Assembly (NCBI GenBank): GCA_019915135.1
Contig: JAHLMK010000035.1
Location: 91,086-155,085, forward strand
Length of the DNA stretch: 64,000 nt
Direction of reading: 5' to 3'
Origin: Strobilurus pachycystidiatus
Lineage: Eukaryota > Basidiomycota > Agaricomycetes > Agaricales > Physalacriaceae
Below the pieces are notes generated by a model. The model did no database searches and was not told the DNA's origin. It saw nothing but the letters and a program-made list of their open reading frames with translations. Numbering within the stretch: position 1 is the first letter of the stretch; the number at the start of each line of letters is the position of its first letter. This document shows positions 56,728-64,000 of this stretch, one piece after another. A program made the translations under genes and the position numbers.

Positions 56728-59700
56728 CTAATGGGCGTGGGCATGTAGATGCTCACCCCGTTCGACCCTCTCCTTCGCCGTCCTCAAATCCTTCTCCCAA
56801 ACCGCCTCCCACCAAAGGGGCTCGTCTTTCGCCAAGGCCAAACAGTCCTCACATCGGATGAAATACGCCGCAGGCATGGCATGGAAGCCAAGTAGTTGGC
56901 TATCGTCGCCGTGAGCAAATGGAACAACACAAGTATGGAGATGGAGACTGACAACTCGGGCAACACCTCTCCAATGACATCTGGTTCTGCCGGCGCACAC
57001 TCCTCGCAGAAGGCCCGGGGGCACGTTTGACATCTATTGTTTCGTCATTCTCAGTCGACATTAAGTACCATTGCCAATGAAAGATCGAAACATACCGGAA
57101 AAGCATTCCTCCAGACGCGTCGGTGTTCCGTGCACATCCATGACAACGGTGCTGGGAGCAGTAGAGCATCGGTTTCTTCATGTCCCGCGAGCTAAGCCCA
57201 GCACAATCAGCGTGGAAAACTAGAGTCTGGTTAGTGCTTGGACGAAAGGAAATACTAGGTGAAACCCCACCTCTAGGACACCCCTCACACAGCGTCACAC
57301 TCCCTCCATCCCGACAGTAGATACAATAATCCTCATTCTCAAACTTCCGCTCCCTCTTCACCTTCTGCGCCTTGGCAAGTCTATCTCTTTCCTCTGCGCG
57401 TTGCTGGACCTATCATCACATCCAATCGTCAGAGAAACTTCCTTCGCTTGTCCAGAGCAGAACCCACCTGATCTGGCGTCAAATTCGCCATCCCATACCT
57501 CTCCACCGTCACAGTCTGCACATTCAACACGCCCACCTTATCCGAGTCCTGGGTCTGCACCCGCTCGATGAGCTTCCCCTCTAACAGCCGCGTCCTCACC
57601 CTCGCCACCCCGCTCAACAGCTGCCTTTCCTCCTCGTCTGCACTCATCACCGGAATCGTAGCCTCTCTCTTTATTCCATCCAGCTTCGGGACCTCGACCT
57701 TATCAGGGCTCGCGATCCGCCTCGACACGTCTAAGATCTCCTCCAGCGGCGCGTCGAGGAACCGCGCGAGGGTCATCCCGTCGTTCGTCTCCAGCGCGCT
57801 GCTTCCCCGCCGCAGGATCTCGCGCAATTCGCCAAGGCCAAGGTCGGGGCCAGAAGTGGCGGAGACCGAAGAGGCGTTGGTGTCCATGACTTTGAGAGAC
57901 AGGAAGAGCTTGCGTCGGATTCGATCTAGCATCTGGTCTTCGACGCTGGCGCGGCAGATGAGACGGTAGACCTGTGATTAAAATTTAGCTTAGCATATCG
58001 ACCGCGAAGAAAGAAATTCTACCTTGACGATACGCTTCTGGCCGATACGGTGTGCACGAGCGATAGCCTGAAGGTCATTCTGCGGATTCCAGCAAGAATC
58101 GACCATGATGACCGTGCTCGCTTTGGTCAAGTTGATACCTATCAGAAAGTCGTCAGCCCACAGAAACATTGGAATGATGGCGACAACATACCAAGACCAC
58201 CAGCCGATGTCGAGATCAAAAAGACTTTGTACGCTGTAACTTGTTGAGTCAAAATCTACGAGACTGAAGAATGTTACGTACGCGAATTCTCTCGTTGGAA
58301 CTAGGCAAACAATCAGTTCGTGAATACAAGCCAGGCATGAAGGAAGACTAACAAGCTTGATATCCAACGTCCGTCTCGGCCTCAACGTACTCCCATCAAG
58401 CCTAGCGAATGGGATCTTTCGCAACCTCAAAAAGTCCGAAAGCATATCGAGCATCCTAGGCATCCGAAACATTAATACCACTCTTTTCGCAGATCCTTAT
58501 CTACATACCCAGTCCATTGCTATGAACATTATCAGAATCAGACAGGAAGCTGGGGCGGACAAACATACCGAAAATATCAAAACTTGCTCCCCCTTGGGAA
58601 GGACGTCTGCAAGAATCTTGTCGACGGCAATTAGCTTCGATGACGATGCGACAATGTGCTCTCCAGGAATGTATGGGTCTGGTTCTGCGTCGGGAACAAG
58701 ATATGGGCTGTCATCGTCATGAGTAACGATGTCGAGTACTGAACAGACACACTCACTGATCACACAGCCGCAGCAACTGCATCAACATGAAGTTGAGGCG
58801 GCGCCATACTGGGGCAATCAGGCTCCAAATCCAGAACAAAGAGAAAGGTGGGAAACACGCACATTGGTTGTTGTTCTTCGACTGCGTCAACTGCAAGTGG
58901 CTCAACACTTCCTGCCTTGCCTGCTCGGAAGTCCGATCCTCTACTTTCATCCCCGAATCGAAAATCTGCTCCAAATCCACACTATCCATCTGCGTCAGCA
59001 TCCTGTACGTCCAGAACCTCTGCGCCTCGCTCAGCGGGATGAACACCGTCAGCTCCTCCCTCGGTGGGACATCAATGTGCACTGTGTTCTTCGTCCGCCG
59101 GAGCATCACGACGCTCAGGAGCTTCTGCACGGCGTTGAGAAAGGCGATGTCGTACGTCCCGTTCCCCAAGTCAAACGCGGTACGGAAGCGCTCCTCTGTC
59201 CGGCTGGTGAAGACCGTGGGGTAGAGGTAATGCAGGAGTCCCCAGACTTCGCTCAGGTCGTTCTGGACGGGCGTACCGGTCAGGACGAGACGGTACAGAC
59301 TGCCAACACCCTGTAGGCGGGAGGCGGTCTGTGTACCGGAGTTCTTGATACGATGACCTTCGTCAAGAACACAGTAAGTCCACGGCTTTGTTTTGAACCA
59401 CCCATCTTCGGCGACGAAGGATTCGTATGTGGTGAGAACCAAGTCATAGGCGTTGGGAATGTAGGCGCTTTTGAGTGATGTGCGCTGCGCAGCTGGGCCG
59501 TGGATCCGTAAAACGCGGAGAGAAGGGACCCAGCGCGCTGCTTCCTATAATAGAGGGGTTAGATTGGCACCTCAAACGGGTAGGTGGACATACTGCTTCC
59601 CAGGAGGAAAGCACGGATAGTGGACAGATGACCAGATGCGGAGCGTCAATCGCACCGTGTTCTTTGATGTAGGCAAAGAGAGCGAGCGTCTAAATCAAGG

Positions 59701-60425
59701 TTAGAGTTGGAATGCTGCGAAGACGCAAACGAACCTGTAAGGTTTTGCCTAGACCCATCCTAGAAGAGATCAGCAAAAGAGCAGGAATTGAAAGCACAGC
59801 AAGACGTACTCGTCTCCAAGGATACAATTCATCCCTAAGATAGGGTTCAGTAGCTGTATGCGCCACAAACAGCAAACGCACCATTTTTGTGCATATAGAC
59901 CAGAAACGCGAGGCCTTGAAGCTACAGCACATTAAGGACAGTCTAATCGACAGCAGCTGTGGACGAACCTGGTAGTCCTTCATCTCCCCGCCCTGGATCA
60001 GCGATGGCTGCTCGTGGATGTCGCAGTGCTCTTGTGGCGTGCCGCCCAGTCCGCCGCCGTCCAGAGCATGCGTGTTCTCAGGCAGAAGAGGCGCCAGGAT
60101 ATGGCTGTTGGCCTTGATCCACCTCTTCATGGCCGCATCGCGGGCTTCTCTGCGCTCATTTTGGCGCGTCGTCGCCTGCAGTCTTGTGAGGACGTGCCAA
60201 GCGAAAGAATTGTAGTGGACGTACGGCTTTCTTGTCATCCTTGCGCCTCTTTCGCTCTCTATCGGCGGCGTCGTTCGCTACACTCTTCCTCTTCTTGTGC
60301 GCGGGCGGTGGTGTTGGCGGCTGCGGCTGGGTCTTGATGCGCACGCTCTTACGCGTCGGTTCACCATAGAAGACAGCCGGCGGGATGGCGGGGGCAACAA
60401 CGGGAGTGTTTTCGTCGCCTGTCAT
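56728..60425 (-). CDS. SNF2-family chromatin-remodelling ATPase with C-terminal PHD finger
   Basis: ATG at 60425 opens a disordered basic region ([36 protein letters not shown]). Exons then give MKDYQ and the Walker [16 protein letters not shown] formed across a splice at about 59766-59818. Next come [21 protein letters not shown] (DEGH box), [20 protein letters not shown] and [10 protein letters not shown]. In the second RecA lobe are [20 protein letters not shown] and the motif series around [20 protein letters not shown] and [20 protein letters not shown]. Downstream [20 protein letters not shown] leads to a PHD-type zinc finger ([20 protein letters not shown], then FHADCAGL and more Cys/His pairs); the end is HLHAHAH. 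ATP-driven nucleosome remodelling guided by the PHD finger is the inferred nuclear role. Many short introns interrupt it. Confidence 0.9.
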
Positions 60426-60665
60426 TTCGGATAAGTATAAGAAACGAAAACAGCCTCTGCATTGCGCCCACATTGGCACTTTAGGGCAGGTCTTTTCGTG
60501 ATTTCTCAGAGTCTTCGGCGCGATAGCCGATGCTGTTACCGAAGTATGTAGATAAGCGATACAGCTGAGTGTCCTATTGTGGTATGAAAGGATCTCATGG
60601 ATTGTAATTTATGTCTGCATTGATGAAAAAGTTCTGGAGTGCAGATGTACAATGTAAGTAGGTCC

Positions 60666-61586
60666 TCATTCCTGTCCAAATATCCGCGCCCGGGCAGCCT
60701 CGAAGTCGTACCCACTGTCAGACTGCATCTCATACGCTTCTGCCATAGTAAGCACCCGCCCTCCATCCGAATGAGACTCCTCGCTGGCCACAGACTCTTC
60801 CTCGTCGTCCTCGCGGGCGCTGATTCCGGGAATGATGATGAGCTCTGGCGAGGACACTACGGGAAGACAAGGAGAGGATAGAGGTAGTGGCGAAGAGGGA
60901 GGCAAAGGAGAGTAGCTTCGCTGAGGACGACAAGCATTAACTTTGAGTGCAAAGGGAGAGCGCAGAGATACAGATCCTTTCCTCTTTCGCTTGGCTGGAG
61001 GTTCAGGGCGATTGGAACGATCTCCGAAGACCCGCTTTCGAGGCTGGTTGCGGCATTGTCTGTGCGAAAGTAAAGAGCGGACGTAAGGAGCAGGAATGAG
61101 AGAATAGCGTCGAAGGAGCGCCTCGATAGTCTCTTCCGCGGAACGATGGTCGGAGGAATTGACATGATGTTGGTGTACGACGGAAGGAAGGAGTCGCCAG
61201 TCAACAACGGGAAGGCCGTCACACAGAAGCTGGAATCGGTGGTGTTTCGCAGACGGAGATTGCAGTATCAGGGCACCAGATACCGGCGCGTCTACTTGCA
61301 GTAGGGAGAATTTGCGTATAAAGCGCCTGTGCGATTTCAATGTCGGCAGTTTCGGAGAGAAGATGGAGAGATAGGGAGAAACATGACGCTGTAAGGAATT
61401 GGGCGTGCATGCGTGTGTGCAGATGGTCGAAAAATGGGCACAGTCGTCGGCTTCTTGCTGTAGTAGAGCGTGATGGAATGCAACTGGTCTGGTGGACAGT
61501 GGGAATGCGAGGCCTTCGGTGAGTTCCGCGTCGGTGAGAGGGACGGGCGCAAGATGGGAGGATGACGCTGCGGGGTTGGATGACAT
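60666..61586 (-). CDS. hypothetical, probably nuclear protein, 306 aa
   Basis: A single long frame; I prefer the ATG at 61586 (MSSNPAASSSHLAPVPLTDA). An ordered-looking middle (RRFIRKFSLLQVDAPVSGAL, FQLLCDGLPVVDWRLLPSVV, EETIEALLRRYSLIPAPYVR) is followed by a basic nuclear-localisation-type patch (RPEPPAKRKRKGSVSL), a Ser/Pro stretch and an acidic C-terminus ending ARARIFGQE. No known domain was recognised. The frame stays open 5' to 61694, where a Mutator-like MITE begins, so that element sits within about 100 bases of the start and may have displaced the original promoter. Confidence 0.65.
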   Translation of the reverse strand: MSSNPAASSSHLAPVPLTDAELTEGLAFPLSTRPVAFHHALLQQEADDCAHFSTICTHACTPNSLQRHVSPYLSIFSPKLPTLKSHRRFIRKFSLLQVDAPVSGALILQSPSAKHHRFQLLCDGLPVVDWRLLPSVVHQHHVNSSDHRSAEETIEALLRRYSLIPAPYVRSLLSHRQCRNQPRKRVFGDRSNRPEPPAKRKRKGSVSLRSPFALKVNACRPQRSYSPLPPSSPLPLSSPCLPVVSSPELIIIPGISAREDDEEESVASEESHSDGGRVLTMAEAYEMQSDSGYDFEAARARIFGQE

Positions 61587-61685
61587 GGCAGAGAAAGGCG
61601 GAGTGAGCAAAGGGTCGTGAGCATTTAGGTGCTCGGAGCCGCCGGACCAATCCGACACGATCACGACGTTACTGTAGTCAAAAGC

Positions 61686-62107
61686 TAGTCTCATACCCGA
61701 CGGTCATAGCCACCCTAAAAGGGAACCCGGCTATGACCGTCTGGGATCGATCAAATCAATTCGGCAGGGTGATGCGCTCGCGTTCACGGTCCACTGTTGA
61801 TGTCTTTTACCTTCCACACCCACCATTGAGCTCACTGTGTACCGGGAAAATTGGAACAATGAATAAATAGATGTGATTTGCGAAAGTAAAAAATCAGTTT
61901 ATTATCGTGTCCATCTTCCCAACGCCGAACAACTTTGCGTGATGTGACCACTCGACGCTGCGAATGCATCGAATGCATCCTTTGGCAGAGGGGAACGTGA
62001 CCCCGAGAACGCCGAACGCATCACCCCGCCAAATTGATTTGGTCGATCCCAGACGGTCATAGCCGGGTTCCCTTTTAGGGTGACTATGGCCGTCGGGTAT
62101 GAGACTA
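61686..62107. mobile_element. Mutator-like MITE with ~90-bp inverted repeats and 9-bp target duplication
   Basis: The ends read TAGTCTCATACCCGACGG and continue as inverted repeats for about 90 bases with only a few mismatches (CACCCTAAAAGGGAACCCGG is shared). GTCAAAAGC flanks both sides (61677-61685, 62108-62116). Long terminal inverted repeats with a 9-bp duplication are the classical Mutator/MULE signature. The ~240-bp interior has no coding frame. Confidence 0.9.
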
Positions 62108-62255
62108 GTCAAAAGCCTCCAAATCTTCTATCTATAATCGATGCCTGACTCTCATGGTAATTGTCCATGACCGTTGTCAACATGGCGGTGATATAGCTAA
62201 GGTACACTATCTCTGTGTCTGACTGGCGATTTCCCGATACTCAACAATGTCCAGA

Positions 62256-62327
62256 TTACCTATGTTACACTCTAGTGTTTGGGTGGTACACATCCGGAAA
62301 TCCTTAAGTCTGGCGATCTGGGTGTAT
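62256..62327. repeat. second copy of the ~70-bp repeat at 52171-52241
   Basis: Nearly identical to the palmitoyltransferase-end copy, differing at CCTAAAGTC/CCTTAAGTC and GGTATAT/GGTGTAT. Here it is intergenic and not part of a coding frame. Confidence 0.9.
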
Positions 62328-62691
62328 GTACTTTACCGTCGTATGCTGCAGACAAGGCCAATGATGTATTTGGTTAGTACTTCCCCACGAGGTTGCGAGA
62401 ACTCACACCCTCCCTCAACGAGCCGGCCACACTATCGACGCCGTCTGTCCATTCACCCACGCACCCCGACCGTGCTCCGATCTTCCCTCCACCGCACTCC
62501 TGTTCGCTGGAGGGTATGTGGCTCGCTCATTCGAGCGTTCTGCGCCCTCCACGAAAAAAGTCATCCCTCCCGCCGTCACCCGCTCTTGCCGCCCACGCTG
62601 TCGCCCACCCTCGTTCGGGCATCGGGCGCTTAGCAACACAATGACGCGCCCTTGAGCGTAATCGAGTCCATGGACCCCGGATCGGATCGCG

Positions 62692-63239
62692 ATGACTCAA
62701 ATCGATGAAAACGAGTCATCGCGTTTCTTCCTTCCCCGCCATCACCACAGCAGCTCTACAATTCGCAATGCCACCCCGCGTCGGACGCATTCCTCTTTGC
62801 CGCACCGGACAACCGTTCTGAGAGGAAATGTAGAGTTCCGTGTCGCGTTCGAAGGCGACAATGGAACCGACTTGGTCAACAACAGCGTCGTCGTCCGCTC
62901 CACAACCGGACGCCAACCTCGGCCATGGTTTTATCTCAAATACCAGACGACGCATGTCGACCACTTCCGACTCATAGTTGGAGATGTACGTTCTCGTCTT
63001 TTACGTAGACTTTTATGACTGATGATTTCTCTCAGGCGGTCGCACACGATCCCGCAGCGCCGGAATGGGTCAACATCGGGCGTGAAGCGCTCTTCTACCA
63101 CTTTAACGAATACTACATCCAGATGGAGGAAGCGTACGCGGATCCGGAGGAAAGGTTTAACGAGGATGTTGAGGGATGCGAGAGCTGCCGTTGGGGAGGA
63201 TACGCCGACTACGAAGGGTTATGGGAGGAGAATGCGTAG
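62692..63239 (+). CDS. hypothetical protein, 165 aa, two exons
   Basis: Exon 1 (62692-62985) and exon 2 (63036-63239) join in phase across a 50-base intron, giving 166 codons. The order is NVEFRVAFEGDNGTDLVNN, PRPWFYLKYQTTHVDHFRLI and VGDAVAHDPAAPEWVNIGRE, then ALFYHFNEYYIQMEEAYADP and DVEGCESCRWGGYADYEGLW. The pattern of aromatic and acidic residues with a CxxC is well preserved and, as I recall, recurs in other mushrooms without assigned function. It is probably a soluble protein. An ATG at about 62768 is in another frame and rejected. Confidence 0.6.
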
Positions 63240-63297
63240 GACGAGTAGGCAATGGTCATTTACGAATAGATATGGTTACAGTCATGAGCCCAACACC

Positions 63298-64000
63298 CTA
63301 CGTCAAAACATTGTCATATGCTCCCCAAAACTGAACCATTTCCGCCTCGTACCCAGTCTCCGTGACAAGGTAATCATCTGGGAATCCAGTCATTCCGCCA
63401 ACCGTACCATTCACCAGCCATTGAGCAAGGACATTCAATGCTCGGATGTCATCCTTCTCTTGAGCGTGCGAGGTGTCCGTCCGGTACCAAGGTTCACTAC
63501 CCCACTTGGCTTTGACGTCACGAGAGGCACCAATAGGTAGACTCGTATCAAAGTCGATGATGACAGCCCGTCGGTCGGCAGCAAGGACGATATTACCTGG
63601 CCTGATGTCGCCGTGGACGACACCAAGAGCGTGGATATGAAGTAGGCCTTGGCGGACGTCGTTGATAATAGCAGGCACATCGAGGACGTCGTGCTGAAGG
63701 ACCGCCTCGTACAGGGTCTTCCCATGCAAATCCCACGCCAACCCAACCAAGTATCCGTTCGCCGCCTTTGCCCCAAGGTATCGACAGACATTTGGATGAT
63801 CCCGAGTTGCAAGACGCTCGGCGATCAGTGCCTCGCGCAAGAACACGTCAGCTGCCCAAGTGCCTCCCTCGCTTGTCCCAGTGATGAGTCCCTCAAAGGT
63901 CTTGAGGTATACCTCCTGACCTGTGCTGGGGCTCAGCATTAAAGCGTCTGGTCTTGTGGCATACCTGCTGACCTTGGCGCGGTTCGAAATTAGTGAGACC
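63298..64000 (-). CDS. protein kinase-like protein, N-terminus beyond right edge
   Basis: The frame is open from the right edge (SNRAKVSRYATRPDALMLSP) through GQEVYLKTFEG (candidate lysine of the N-lobe), REALIAERLATRDHPNVCRY and GLLHIHALGVVHGDIRPGNI (catalytic-loop Asp in HGD instead of HRD). It continues RAVIIDFDTSLPIG (DFD in place of DFG) and GSEPWYRTDTSHAQEKDDIR, ending WGAYDNVLT and a stop at 63298. The fold of a small eukaryotic-type kinase is clear. HGD and DFD variants are common in fungal kinase-like families and may still bind ATP. Substrate and pathway are unknown. Confidence 0.82.
   Translation of the reverse strand, partial: VSLISNRAKVSRYATRPDALMLSPSTGQEVYLKTFEGLITGTSEGGTWAADVFLREALIAERLATRDHPNVCRYLGAKAANGYLVGLAWDLHGKTLYEAVLQHDVLDVPAIINDVRQGLLHIHALGVVHGDIRPGNIVLAADRRAVIIDFDTSLPIGASRDVKAKWGSEPWYRTDTSHAQEKDDIRALNVLAQWLVNGTVGGMTGFPDDYLVTETGYEAEMVQFWGAYDNVLT

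Noticed and set aside
58729..59316. 195-codon forward frame
   Set aside because: Antisense shadow of the SNF2 helicase exons containing the DEGH box and LTGTPVQND motif.
1..64000. CRISPR arrays, bacterial operons, rRNA genes
   Set aside because: No regularly spaced identical repeats with unique spacers, no polycistronic gene packing and no rRNA-like conserved blocks were seen; the gene structure is eukaryotic.

Overview
The window looks like a chromosome segment from a mushroom-forming basidiomycete (Agaricomycetes). Genes are split by many short introns of about 45-65 bases with GT..AG ends. Several families are typical of that group: a KDZ transposase with a CxC2 cysteine cluster, a CxC5/CxC6 protein, a TET/JBP dioxygenase remnant, a Mug135-like protein and an OrsD-like zinc-finger protein. 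No bacterial or viral gene layout, rRNA, CRISPR array or confident tRNA was seen. All calls come from reading the sequence by eye; no database search was run.

Layout. 0-5.1 kb: the 3' end of one gene, a small five-exon gene, and a ten-exon KDZ transposase whose exons join into 1,065 codons without a break. 5.1-10.8 kb: repeats, a ~438-bp inverted-repeat element, a degenerate 20-bp minisatellite, and a TET/JBP dioxygenase fragment. 10.8-21.1 kb: almost no recognisable genes. 21.1-29.9 kb: host-type genes, several decayed (a TBC-domain RabGAP and a MYND-finger protein with frameshifts), plus an apparently whole unknown gene and a Mug135-like gene. 30-47.9 kb: a mobile-element graveyard. It holds a truncated cysteine-cluster protein, an unknown multi-exon gene, a decayed CxC5/CxC6 gene with a 158-bp tandem triplication, and a large broken gene joining an OrsD-like zinc-finger region to a tyrosine-recombinase-like region. 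It also holds two CACTG-ended MITEs inserted in coding sequence, a 682-bp element with 20-bp inverted repeats, two small intact spliced genes, and a Ty3-type pol fragment.

48-64 kb is ordinary euchromatin: an aldo-keto reductase fused to a C-terminal WW domain, a magnesium-dependent phosphatase-1-like gene, a DHHC palmitoyltransferase, a quinate-permease-like sugar transporter, a SNF2 helicase with a PHD finger, a nuclear-looking unknown protein, a conserved-looking 165-aa unknown, and a protein kinase running off the right edge. A Mutator-like MITE with 9-bp target duplications lies just upstream of the nuclear-looking gene.

Overall, the right quarter encodes housekeeping functions (redox, palmitoylation, transport, chromatin remodelling, signalling). 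The left three quarters record repeated transposon invasion and decay. KDZ and TET/JBP genes are known to co-occur in fungal genomes, and both are present here within about 5 kb.
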